DNA of 64,000 nucleotides from Branchinecta lynchi. Taxonomy: Eukaryota > Arthropoda > Branchiopoda > Anostraca > Branchinectidae. The stretch covers positions 1,433,501 through 1,497,500 of the forward strand of contig JAKZAP010000017.1 in assembly GCA_023053575.1 (NCBI GenBank), in the 5' to 3' direction. Position numbers and translations under genes: made by a program. Under the pieces are notes generated by a model, which was not told the DNA's origin, ran no database searches, and saw only the letters and a program-made list of their open reading frames with translations. Shown here piece by piece: positions 22,291-31,969 of the stretch. Every line of letters starts with the position of its first letter. Positions within the stretch are counted from its first letter, which is position 1.

Positions 22291-22785
22291 GGGACAGACA
22301 GGCGTGCGGACAGATCGAATGCGTCGTAGGCATTCTTCACTTTGGACTAGAGACCAACTAAGAGCTTTCCTTCATCGCGTGAGCTCCCTTTTCGTCCACC
22401 CCACGTCGGGTCAGACAAAGGCTTTCTACTGCAGACTCTCTGTATCCACTTTCCAATCTAAGGAAAGGAAAAGGGACGAAAAGGCACGCCTTCTAGAGGC
22501 TAATTGGGACTTATTAGTTCTTTCGTAAAGACTTGATGTACTTTAGAAACTAGGAAGAACGGTCTCATGAGTGAAACTAAAAAGGTGTTTGTTTTGAGGT
22601 GAAAAAGGCACCAGTAAATCCAACAAACAAGTGCGAGCCGAAGAGGGAAAAGGGAGCGTACGCGCAAGCCTAGGTATGTATATCTGGTAGGCTGACAATC
22701 GCAAATGTACTGGGAGGATCCGTGAGATATCCTGGCAGTACATTATATATGACATCCAGTGTCAACTTCCAGAGCACGAGTACCG
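22291..22785. other. no supported gene
   Basis: A 74-codon plus frame (22304-22528) and a 70-codon minus frame are present but have no splice context or homology I recognise. Confidence 0.3.
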
Positions 22786-22965
22786 GCGACATCAACAGGC
22801 GTTCAGTTTTCAAATGTTTTGCGCCCAGTCACGGCTTCGGAGAACAGGAAGGCTGGATTAGTCGACAAGCGCTAATAAGAATTTCACGTGGAAAGTAATT
22901 CAAAAAACGATATTTCTGATCCGTTTCATAGTGAAGGAATCATTTCAAGTAATAAATATTTCCTT
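22786..22965 (+). repeat. third copy of the 8225-8685 repeat
   Basis: GCGTTCAGTTTTCAAATGTTTT, GGAAGGCTGGATTAGTCGACAA and GGAAAGTAATTC match 43998-44460 and the complement of 8225-8410. The frame kept in the other copies has a stop here. Confidence 0.55.
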
Positions 22966-23190
22966 GAGCCGAAGCTGACTTTGAAACATATATTCAAATA
23001 ATGTATAGAACGGATTCGTCAGCGACGATTCGTCATCAGCGATATTTCGGCCCCTGTTCATTACAGGTTTGTTTCCTTCCCCGACGTTGACCCTGAAGAT
23101 CGACAGCCTGACGAGGTAACAAGGGCCGAAATATCGCTGACGAAGAATCGTAGCTGACGTATCCGTTGTATACATTATTTGAACATTTCA
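22966..23190. mobile_element. CTGACGAG-family foldback element
   Basis: Left arm: CTTGAGCCGAAGCTGACTTTG, ACGGATTCGTCAGC, GCGATATTTCGGCCC. Right arm: GCCTGACGAGG, GGGCCGAAATATCGCTGACG, GTAGCTGACGTATCCGTTG. The middle keeps TTACAGGTTTGTTTCCTTCC. Arms are unequal through internal loss. Confidence 0.65.
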
Positions 23191-23194
23191 AGTA

Positions 23195-23400
23195 AGACTT
23201 GCGCTTTAAGATTTGCAGGACACGACGACTGTTGGTGATTCTGACTTTCTATGAACTGAGAAATCAATGTACCACGAGCGGTGATGTTGCACAATACGAG
23301 ACCGTGATGAAATCTTCACAGAGAATGGAAAGTCAATACACTATCAGATCAAAGCCAACGAAAGTCGACAGTAAATGTTGACATACGGACTGAAATATTC
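23195..23400 (+). other. 60-codon frame without clear status
   Basis: TTTGCAG followed by an open frame (RRLLVILTFYELRNQCTTSG) to a TGA at 23380. No donor is needed if it is a terminal exon, but there is no phase partner nearby. Too weak to call a gene. Confidence 0.2.
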
Positions 23401-23522
23401 CAGAGAGCCACTCGAAAGTGAAGAACGAGATAGTTAATCTCTTATACCGTCTTGACAGGACAAAAGAGATGAAGCGATCTCTTTGACTGTTGCTGTTTGT
23501 TTTGACATACCCTAGAGGAAGT

Positions 23523-23869
23523 CAGGGCGTCATGTATGGGGGGCGAGAGGGGGGACGCCCCCCTAATGTTCTCGGCCAGTCGTTAAAAAGTAACCGAATG
23601 GGCGCGAAGCCCCGCGAATTTCCGTAAAAACAGTCTATTTTTTCTTGGAAACAGTAGATTTTTCTTAAAAGCAATCGGTTTTTCGTAAAAAATAACAGAT
23701 TTTTCTTAAAAACAGTCGGTTTTTCTTCAAATCAGTCGTTTTTTCGTCAAACATTCGTCATTTCTTGAAAAGAGTCGTTTTTTCCACAAAAACAGTCGGT
23801 AAAAATGACCAGGCAGTCGGTAAGGACCTTGCCCCCCCCGCCCGAATATTTTGGCTAGTAATGCCTCTG
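23523..23869 (-). mobile_element. hAT MITE with 8-bp target duplication
   Basis: Ends CAGGGCGTCATGTATGG and CTAGTAATGCCTCTG match the CAGGGGCGTTACTAG ends of the copy at 50860, in the opposite orientation. The flanks GAGGAAGT and GAAGAAGT are an 8-bp duplication with one mismatch. The interior is a run of diverged 'NNAGTCGNTTTTTCNTNAAAA' words, and C runs lie next to both ends. Confidence 0.8.
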
Positions 23870-24004
23870 GAAGAAGTTGATTAGGGTCACAGGAAAATCG
23901 AGACGGGAACTTTGGTAGGTGGTATTCTGGACTGACAGGGTCCATGTTCCAGATTCATTTATCCATATTTAAACAAACACGAACAAGCTTATCTACCAAG
24001 AAAA

Positions 24005-24615
24005 CAGAATAATGGACGCCCCCCCCCTCTCCAAAGCTATCGGCCAGTCGGTAAAAAATAACCGAGTCGGCGCGAAGCGTCGCGTTTTCGTCATAACAGT
24101 TGATTTTTTTCATGAAAATAGTCGTTACTTCTGAAAATTGGTCGATTTTTCGTCTAAATAGTCGTTTTTTTCTGAAAATCAGTCGATTTTTTTCAAAAAT
24201 GTAATTTTTGCTGTTCAAAATGGTCGTTTTTTCTGCAGAAAAAGTCGATGTCCAGCCAGTCGGTAAACTCCGCGTCCCCCCCGAAACATTTTGGCTACCC
24301 GATGAAAAATTTGTAGCCTGCGTAGTAGTATGGTAGTAGTACGAAAACGTTGCATGTAATACTATGTAATAGCAAAGAATATTATCATTTAATGTGCTTC
24401 ATACTGGTCCAATCTTATGTAGTAGTATCCAGTAGCATCCTGTCTTGCCATAGTAGCGTCCAGTCTTGCTAATAGTAGCATATAGTAGTATGCAGTAACA
24501 CGGTAGCCTTGAAGTAGAACCATGTAGTAGCATCGTTAGTACTGCATGCAACTTTTTCGTACTACTTCATAGTACTATTTTGAGATAAGTTTCTCATCGA
24601 GTAGTAACGCCTCTG
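24005..24615 (-). mobile_element. hAT MITE split by another MITE
   Basis: Same family as 23523-23869 (GGCCAGTCGGTAAAAAATAACC, ACATTTTGGCTA). The right end continues after a 304-bp insertion as GTAACGCCTCTG at 24604-24615. The left CAGGGG end is decayed. Confidence 0.7.
24298..24601. mobile_element. TAGTA-rich MITE nested in hAT MITE
   Basis: Ends CCCGATGAAAAA and its inverted CTCGATGAGAAA form terminal repeats that extend patchily (TAGTACGAAAAN GTTGCATG). TA flanks both sides, so removal of the insert restores GGCTAGTAACGCC, the hAT end. The interior is rich in TAGTAGTATCCAGTAGCAT words. A diverged copy lies at 26650-26882. Confidence 0.8.
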
Positions 24616-24619
24616 ACTA

Positions 24620-25300
24620 CATAGACTACATAACAGCGACAAACAAGACCCCCTGAAGCTATCTTGTTGGGGATGTTAAAAGTAAGAAAATAATAGAGGT
24701 AATAGAGAGAAGAGAAAACAAAAGGAGACACGAAAGCAGGCGAGTAAATAAGAACATAAAATACGTCTTCCATTTTGTGGGATTTTCTGACACGAACCGG
24801 ATTCGCACAACAAACTTTCAACAACATTTAGCGAAGTAACCAGAAGTAACTATAGTATAAAGCTATCAATGGTTGCTTAAGGAGAACAAATAGCAGTTTT
24901 CCCCGCACCTATCAGCCCGCCCACCGGAACTTCAACAGGGTCACCCATCCCCCAGCAAAAACTAAGGTCTAAATTCTCGAGACAAGTAATTTTCAGAGAG
25001 AAAGCTTCAAGATCGATTTTTCCAACAAAGGAACACAGTAAACTTCAAGGCTAAGTTGAAGTTGCCGTGATAGTGGTCTATAATCACTTGCGTGGTAATC
25101 TCACAGCACCATTCAAAACCTGGCTAAAACGATACGGATCGCTTATGCTTCACTTGCTTCTAATATCACACACCAAGTCGGTTTTATCTTTCTAAACTTT
25201 ACAACAGTTTAACTGTGCCCCGTCTTCTGGCCCCATTTGGCAGTTTCTTTCTGCTTCTAATAAAAAAAAAATGTTCACCGGATCTAATTTAAATTTGACA
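24620..25300. other. no gene recognised
   Basis: Minus-strand frames here are short and lack splice or homology support. Confidence 0.35.
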
Positions 25301-25304
25301 AGTA

Positions 25305-25918
25305 TAGATAGATAGATAGATAGATATTTTTATTGATCAAACTCTTAGCGCCGACATGGTACTAAATAGGTTGACCATTACATTTAAATACTTGAGTAAA
25401 ATACTTGAATATATACAATTATTACATAGAAGAAAATAAATCACTTAAAATTCACTTGTTTTTTGTTAATCTTCTCAGTGAAATATAGCAAAGGAATTCG
25501 AATACCGGTTTGTGCGACATTTAACTGGCACAAGTAAGTTTTGATGGCTCGTCCGCCTGTCACCGGTGCTAGATCGGGCAGAATATCTCTATGTTTTTCG
25601 CTGGCAAGGATTGGTCGTCCAAAACGTAAAATTAAGTTTTCCCGGCGGACATGGAGTGGCTCAAGTCTTAATAGGAGGAGGGAAGCTTTGTAACCATCGT
25701 ATTTCAGCCGTGGCATAATGCGACAAGCTCTTCAATCTCTTTGTTATGTTGTATGCTCCTCTGCACGAGGGGTCCCCAAACTCCAGTAGCGGTCGCACGT
25801 AAGTCACATAAGCCAATTTCATAGATTCTACGCCGAATCCAAATCGCTTCAGTATCTGCAGTATCTGCTGCATTTGCCTCCTTGGTCCAGTAATTCTTTC
25901 TTGGCGCAGAAATTTCAT
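25305..25918 (-). pseudogene. L2/CR1-type LINE C-terminal remnant, (GATA)n tail
   Basis: Read 5' to 3': VESMKLAYVTYVRPLLEFG, then after a frameshift PRLKYDGYKASLLLLRLEPL, RRENLILRFGRPILASEKH and YFTEKINK. The 'YV..VRP.LEY' thumb motif, 'Y.E.L..L.LEPL..RR' and the terminal 'R.. IP.L' are in LINE order. A TAGATAGATAGATAGATA tail closes the element at 25305-25326. At least one frameshift and no palm. Confidence 0.7.
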
Positions 25919-25924
25919 CTCGTT

Positions 25925-26178
25925 CCGCCTGCTAAGATTATTGATAAAAGAGTGGAAGATTTCAAATCTTCCGCTAGTAAACTAAACCACCAGTGGTCTT
26001 CCCTCTTCGTGTAATCTGTAGTTATGTTTGTGCTGTGTTTAGTGTAAAGTTCTGCTAAATGCATTGTCTTTTTTCTTGTTGCTGTTGTTGTTGTTTTGTT
26101 GTACTCCCGTCACTAGGGCTACACGCCCTCCATTGTTTCTCTTGACGGGTAATAAACAAATTGTTTGATTGATTCAAA
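25925..26178 (+). repeat. LINE 3' end with (TTGATT)n tail
   Basis: A short frame KIIDKRVEDFKSSASKLNHQ ends at a TAA, followed by a 3' UTR with (TTG)n and ACACGCCCTCCATTGTTTC, then GGGTAATAAACAAATTGTTTGATTGATTC. This is the layout of a 5'-truncated LINE. Confidence 0.5.
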
Positions 26179-26265
26179 TCGCGAAGACTTCCTTTTAAAA
26201 CAGAATGTCATACGATAGACATTGACTGCATGCTTCCCTGGTGACCTTACCTCCAGTTTGTAACT

Positions 26266-26562
26266 ATGGAAACTGAAACAACGGACCAAATGCTGGGAAA
26301 GATAAAAGCCGAAAGTGGCCCCTTTTCCGATCCTAATGACTTTACTTCGTTCGATATAACGAAGTTAGCAGATGCCAGGACCGAATTCGGTGTCGATACT
26401 TCTAGGATGGGCACTCATCCCTTGAAACAGTATCCAAATAGAAGTAGATTAGGAACTCGACCCGCTCGGGACCATTCATTGCTTAGGCTTTCAGCAAAGA
26501 TATTAGCAGTAGAAAGAAATGACACTCCCAAAGGCCCCTTTCTAGCCATTGGTTTGTCGTAA
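26266..26562 (+). CDS. 98-codon ORF, unrecognised, possible first exon
   Basis: ATG-initiated frame with an acidic N-terminus (METETTDQMLGKIKAE), a DPNDFTSFDITKLADA segment and a basic C-terminal half (YPNRSRLGTRPARDHSLLRL). Composition is more protein-like than its surroundings and it overlaps no recognised repeat. It runs to a stop. A donor-like TTG|GTTTGT lies near the end, so it could also be a spliced first exon. No family recognised; a chance ORF is possible. Confidence 0.3.
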   Translation: METETTDQMLGKIKAESGPFSDPNDFTSFDITKLADARTEFGVDTSRMGTHPLKQYPNRSRLGTRPARDHSLLRLSAKILAVERNDTPKGPFLAIGLS

Positions 26563-26649
26563 ACTACCACTTTCGGATCGACGGTTCTGCCAAATCATCG
26601 TCAAACCGAGGCAATGCGGGAAATACTCAGACTTGAGTGAAACTACAAC

Positions 26650-26882
26650 GTATCCTATCGATATGCAGTTGTAAAGAATACCATCATTTATTGTGCCTCA
26701 GACTGGACCAATCTTAAGCAGTAGTATCCAGTAGCATTCAGTCTTGCCAATAGTAGCATGCAGTAGAATACCGTAACACGGTAGCCTAGGAGTAGAATCA
26801 TATTGTAGTATCAGTTCGTACTGCATACTACTTGTTCGTAAAACTTCATGCTACTATTTTGAGATAAACTTTTCATTGATTA
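26650..26882. mobile_element. TAGTA-rich MITE, second copy
   Basis: Direct copy of 24360-24600 (AAGCAGTAGTATCCAGTAGCA, AACACGGTAGCCTAGGAGTAG, CTATTTTGAGATAAAC). The right end TTTTCATTGAT is followed by TA; the left end is degraded. Confidence 0.6.
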
Positions 26883-26894
26883 CGTGCGAACCTC

Positions 26895-27092
26895 AATTTT
26901 GGATGGCGGGTGTATTTTGTGACGTTCTCATCTACTTTCTTCTACCGCCTACTCGTAACAAGTGCCATATGAGCTCGTAGTCCTTCTTTAAAATAGCCAG
27001 TGACTGAAAATCAAAGACGCTGCCATAAATTTATCTGGCCGCAGAATAAACTAATAAATACTCCTTGAGCCCAAGCTGACTAGGAAACATAA
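26895..27092 (-). repeat. inverted partner of 29385-29585
   Basis: About 195 bp match 29385-29585 on the opposite strand, combining the GGCACTTG-family 5' end (AAGTGCCATATGAGCTCGTAG), GCCAGTGACTGAAAATCAAAG and the terminal motif CTTGAGCCCAAGCTGACTAGG. Confidence 0.75.
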
Positions 27093-27529
27093 TATTAATC
27101 AATAGTCGCCTTTTTGTTCGCCTTTTCACTCACAATTTCGATGGCTTTTTACTTGTTTTGCGTTTTCGTAAAACGGTCCTAATCACTATTTGACAATTTC
27201 CGTTTTTTTTCTTCAAAAAGGCAAACGCTGAACTCTTGGTAGCTGACCAATTTGCATTCTCCTTTTTGCCTCATGACTTTTGTCAATTTAACCAAAAATC
27301 CAATAAAAGATGTATTTGAGTCAAAGTATCCCTTGCCAGTCATAAGTATCTGGAGACTGTTTCGGACTTTGACGATGACAACTTTACAGTGCAAGTAAGA
27401 TACAAATAAAAATACACTTTACTGGTAACGACGAAACGCGAGAATATTCAAAAAGGAGAAAAAGAGAGTCCAAAAAAGGGAAAAGTAAAAACCGAACAAA
27501 ACGCAACTAACGGCTCAACATCAGAAATA
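27093..27529. other. no gene recognised
   Basis: A 71-codon minus frame (27179-27394) has no supporting context. Confidence 0.3.
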
Positions 27530-27612
27530 TTTCGACCCTTCTTGGCCAGACAACTGACCAGGACCCTTGCCAAGAGGGGCCGAAATTTCGCGGACGAACA
27601 CCGTAGCTGACT
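27530..27612 (+). repeat. degenerate CTGACGAG-family arm
   Basis: ACTGACCAGGACCCTTGCC, GGGGCCGAAATTTCGC and GTAGCTGACTTTTCCG are diverged from the family consensus. Confidence 0.5.
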
Positions 27613-27700
27613 TTTCCGTTTTTTCAGCCTTTGTCTAATATCAGAACAAGATCAGACGATCCCCAGTGCCCTTGGTCACTGGGTGGTCTGGTTTGGGTAT

Positions 27701-27728
27701 AATTTTTTTTTTTTTTTTTTTTTTTTTC
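27701..27728. repeat. poly-T tract
   Basis: Uninterrupted T run of about 27 bases. Confidence 0.85.
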
Positions 27729-27907
27729 TTAATTATTTTTTTTTCTTCAATTCTTTCTAATCTTTACACTTCCATCCTATCTTTTATTGTAAAATTAAAT
27801 TAGCAAAACTATATTCAATAACAATATTTACTCTTTCCACTATCTGTCCATTTCAATCATACTATACAATTTTAACGTGATTATCTTTCCACTATTATTA
27901 TTTATTC

Positions 27908-28152
27908 TAACAATGTTTACAACGGATACGTCAGCTATGATTTTTCACAAACCTACGGGGAAGGAAACAAACCTGTAATGTAGATTACAGGTTTGTTTCC
28001 TTCCCCGTAGTTGAACCAGAGGATTGACAGCCTGACGAGGACCCTTGCCAAGAAGGGCCGAAATATCGCTGATGAAAAATCATAACTGACGTATCCGTTG
28101 TAAACATTGTTAGGATAAATGTTTCAAAGTCAGCTTGGGCTCAAAGAATATT
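27908..28152. mobile_element. CTGACGAG-family foldback with perfect hairpin
   Basis: Outer arms ACAATGTTTACAACGGATACG (from 27910) and its complement (to 28112) enclose a perfect inner hairpin: 27953-27979 and 27984-28010 are exact 27-bp inverted repeats with a 4-base loop. The right half keeps GCCTGACGAGGACCC, GGGCCGAAATATCGC, and ends in GTTTCAAAGTCAGCTTGGGC. The left half has lost the matching middle part. Confidence 0.75.
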
Positions 28153-28748
28153 TACTATTATTATTCTCATCATTCAAACTATTTCTATTAGAAAATTCAA
28201 CCTCGAATTTTTTTTTTTATAACAATCACATAAAATACACATTCTTTTTTTTTAATGTTTAATATAATTTATAATGTTTTGTCAGTTTGTTCATAAAAAA
28301 AAAAATTTAGCCCGAAATATCTTCACGCACATGGAAAATCGCTTATTCTGGATTACTGGAGCAACGAAGTAACGCATTTTCATAGGGTTTTCAGGTGCGC
28401 TAAACTAAATAAGTCCACCTATTATTTCAGCGTTATTAAGTGACACACATTCCTTCAGTCCAAGCTGACTGCGAGACTTATCCGTTTTGGGCCGTCAAAT
28501 ATGTTATTCAGTGAACTTACAGAGGACCCCTGGCACTTATTATTCATTTTATATTGTCCCTAAGGAATTGCAAGATCGAGAATCCCAACGTCACTTTTCC
28601 CCCGAGCACATTTGCCAGAAAAGAAGCACCATCTTAACCGAAAGCTCTGAGACCCACCAATAACTGTTTCAACGATGAGAACCTTCAGAAGTTTGTTTTC
28701 ATTTTAGAAGACTTGGTGGGCGAAAAGGTCTATCTTCTGTTCTGAGTT
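28153..28748. other. no gene; one isolated terminal motif
   Basis: CTTCAGTCCAAGCTGACTGCG at about 28454 followed by GGGCCGTCAAATATGTTATTC matches the arm at 15930-16000. Otherwise AT-rich with poly-T/A runs. Confidence 0.35.
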
Positions 28749-29009
28749 TTGACTAAAGTTTAGCTGATTATCTACGGGTCGTGGCATCACACGAAAAGTC
28801 TACAATTTCTATTTACTAACTGAACTGATTCTCACTATAACGGTTTATAAGTCTTAAGGCGTCCGGTGCCTCGCTGGTAGCTCGGCTCTACATATATAGA
28901 TACAAATATATTCTGCAACATCAATTTAATTGAATTTTCCTATCCCTTTCATGACGTCATGAAAACGTCACGGGCCATAGATAATCGGCTAAAGTTTAGT
29001 CAATACCGT
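28749..29009. mobile_element. TIR element with CTAAAGTTTAG ends
   Basis: GACTAAAGTTTAGCTGATTA with TCTACGGGTCGTG at the left is matched inverted at 28974-29008 with a few mismatches. About 35-bp arms, 261 bp in total, no coding capacity. Confidence 0.6.
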
Positions 29010-29053
29010 GTTCTGAACTCCGTTTCTTTTGGTTGGCTTTTCTATCTTCTTAC

Positions 29054-30375
29054 TTTTGGGGATCCCAAAACGTAAGTGGAGGGATACCTATGACATAGCA
29101 AAGTTGCGAACAAATATTATTTAATTAATTAATTAATTTATTTATCACCCACTTTACAGAACAGAGGTTAAGTGGAGTAAATACAAAAAGAAAAACAACA
29201 AGAGAAAACAAGAAACAAAGTTAATCACATACCGAAAAAAGACGGATAAGGCGATGAAAACACCCTAGCCTATAAGGCGCTTCACTGGCTAGCTTGGAAC
29301 ATAATTTTTCGAAAACACCAGTAATATCTGTCCACAATACTTCTTTATCAGTTTTGTATTCCGGTAAGAACGAGGCAGTTATGTTTCCTAGTCAGCTTGG
29401 GCTCAAGGAGAATTTACTAGTTTATTCTGCGGCCAGATAAATTTATGGCAGCGTCTTTGATTTTCAGTCACTGGCTATTTTAAAGAAGGAACAAGAGCTA
29501 CGAGCTCATGTGGCACTTGTTACGAGTAGGCGGTACAAGAAAGTAAATGAGAACGTCACAAAATACACCGGCCATCCAAAATTCAGTCCGTCTGTTAGCA
29601 CGATAACTCTCGAAGGGGTTGAGATATTTTGATCAAACTTGGCATGAGGACTCTTTAGGTCAAAGTACAGGTGGGGGAGTGTAGCTATAAATTTAGGGGT
29701 GGGGGAGGGGTTTGAAATCAAGGGAAACAAAAAATATTTTTTAAAAGCTAATGAAATAGTCGGATTAGGGGTAAGGAGACATGGTGAATAAATATGAAAA
29801 TTATTTTCTCGCCGGACCATTAGTTCGGCCGGAATCCGGCCACAACCGGAGAATTTGTTAAAAGTAAAAGTTTTATTTTAATTAGATAAGATGTTCGATT
29901 TGCGGGTAAGTAGACATGCTGAAGTCGCATATGATAATCATTTTCTCACCGGACGTATAGATCAGTCGAATCCGGCTGAAACCGGAAAATTTGTTAAAAG
30001 TAAAACTTTAATTTGAAGTTGATTAGAGGTTGAATGTAGGGGTAAGAAGACATGCTGAATTCGTTTTTGAGCTTTATTTTTTTTGCCGGACAAGCAGTTC
30101 CGGAATTCCGCTGAAACCGGAAAATTGGCAGAAGTAAGGCAGGAATTTTCGATCTGCTTCGTCAAAATAGATATTCCTTACAGGGGAAACACATGCTGAA
30201 TCCATATCTGAACTTGGTTTTCTCATATGATTAGCTATTTGGCCTTAATCTGTTTCTAAACTTTAACAGTAAAAGTGTTCAAGGAGTCCGGCGAAGACTG
30301 GATCTGGCGAAGACAAGACCCGGTTGTCTGGATCAAATTTGAACTTTTGGGATCCCATCGAAACCTTTGGTCTTG
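29054..30375 (-). mobile_element. GGATCC-family tandem-core element 3
   Basis: Complete termini (GGGGATCCCAAAACGTAAG and ATCGAAACCTTTGGTCTTG) in minus orientation, with about five core units. The element is split at 29106 within GCAAAGTTG and resumes at 29586 with TCCGTCTGTTAGCACG, so 29107-29585 is a later insertion. Confidence 0.75.
29107..29585. mobile_element. insertion inside element 3: LINE end plus inverted arm
   Basis: Starts with a (TTAA)n tail (29116-29136) followed by TTTATCACCCACTTTACAG, a minus-strand LINE 3' end like that at 34243 and 60896. From 29385 it carries the inverted partner of 26895-27092, ending in GGCACTTG-family 5' sequence. Confidence 0.6.
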
Positions 30376-30382
30376 TTACTTA

Positions 30383-30960
30383 TACTACTTATATACTATA
30401 CTTACTTCTTACTTATTATTATTATAAATTTTATTACCCATCGTAATGTATAAATACACAAAAAATGGATTAGGACAATTTTGTTTATGTATTTATTTAT
30501 CACCCAAAACAAAATCAAAACGTAACACTTTTATAGGAAACACACAAAAAATCGATAATTACAAACTGAGACTCTGAATGACAAAAAACTACACTTAAAT
30601 AAAAAAATAAGGAAAAGCTAAACAATACACAACACTAGCCTACGTAATGAACAACAGATTATCAACTATTTCAGGAGTCTGCATATATCGCTTGTCGAAT
30701 CAAGATCTTGCCGTTACGGCAGTAAACGTTTCTACACAGCAATTACTGGCTGGGCTACTCCATACTTCCTTTCCTTGATATAATATAATAAGTGAATTTA
30801 AAAGCCCAGGGGCCATATACATAACAAAACAACACTTCCTTGATATGCTGCTGTTGATTAACCAAGGCAGAAGTCTCAACAGATATTTTTGCAAACTTAC
30901 AAAAAACACTTGCACTTCTTACTTAAATTTACTCTCGTTTAAGCAACATCTCGGTGGTAC
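30383..30960 (-). repeat. LINE 3' end, (CTTA)n-like tail
   Basis: Short irregular CTTA/CTTAT tail at 30376-30425, then TTTTATTACCCATCGTAATG and TTATTTATCACCC, resembling the LINE 3' ends at 29133 and 52815. A 71-codon minus frame (30700-30915) may be polymerase remnant but carries no motif I can name. Confidence 0.4.
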
Positions 30961-31335
30961 TCAATTTAGTTGCAGCGCCTACATGAATCTTTTTTAGTGT
31001 ATATTCATTCTATCAGTGTATGGTGCAGTGCTATTAAACAATAGTTGATGTGTCTTGTAGGGAGAAAAGCGTCGGCTCAACCTCCTTTTCCATCAATAAA
31101 TAAATAAATAATCAAGGCGCGCAATTCAGAGGGCGGAAAGTCAGAAAGAGCAAACAAGACCAACATCAATTCCGCCGATTCCAGGTAGCAGTGACTGGTA
31201 TTTCCAAAAATAATTTTTTTTTTTTTCTGGACCATTTAACCGTGACAAGATAGTTAAAACACTTAAAGCACAGCAAAGTGTTGCTTTAAGGTAAACAAAA
31301 GAGGACATTTCAGAATTAACTAAACAAAATTTTAC

Positions 31336-31549
31336 CTTGACTGGTCGTCTCAAAGTCTTCCCCCTCTGACGTTGCACTCAGGTGTAAAGAGGCACTGCTA
31401 CTCACTCCACTAGAGCTGAAGGAAATCATCGAATCCGCCAATCCTGTTGAAGATGGCGCTAGTGATGGGTTGGGAGGCGAGGTGTGAAGATGCTGTCCGT
31501 AATTCCAGGAAAACCGCTTCTGGATGGACGAGTCCTTCGTATCTTGCCG
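31336..31549 (-). CDS. exon D of the split host gene
   Basis: On the minus strand GTGTCTTTTGTAG precedes the exon and CAAG|GTAAAATT follows. The phase-0 frame is open to the donor and encodes RQDTKDSSIQKRFSWNYGQ, then a Ser-rich low-complexity region (SMISFSSSGVSSSASLHLSA) and SEGEDFETTSQ. Such Ser-rich, acidic-ended stretches are typical of regulatory linkers. It exits with one base, which pairs with exon G. The same bases have a second open frame (ARYEGLVHPEAVF) that ends at a TAG before the donor; I prefer the first because it spans acceptor to donor and keeps phase with G. A preceding exon must end in phase 0. Confidence 0.6.
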
Positions 31550-31969
31550 CTACAAAAGACACATACAATAGAGGTATGCTTATTTGAACGTCGCCTAACT
31601 GTGAACCCTCGCCAAAGAAAACACTAAAATCCATGCCAGGTAGGTTCTACTGCTGAATTCTTGCCGAAAACTTTGTTTTATATCCGTTTTTTCACGTGTT
31701 AGGTGGAATTTGAAGTGATTGTTCTGTATTTCCATCTGTTTTTCTTTCATACTTTGCATCTTTTCCTGAGCGGCTCGTAATTTCAACCAACAGATGGCGC
31801 TCAAATCAAAGAACATGCCAATATGGAAGAAGCCTTTATTAATTTCAAGAATAAGTCCAAAGAAGAAACTCGTACCATATTGTTTGTGACAAAAGATTGC
31901 TGAAACAGTTGTCTGTTTGTCATTTTCCCTTTCCATTTCACTGTTTTACAAGCCAGAAAAATGTTTTAA

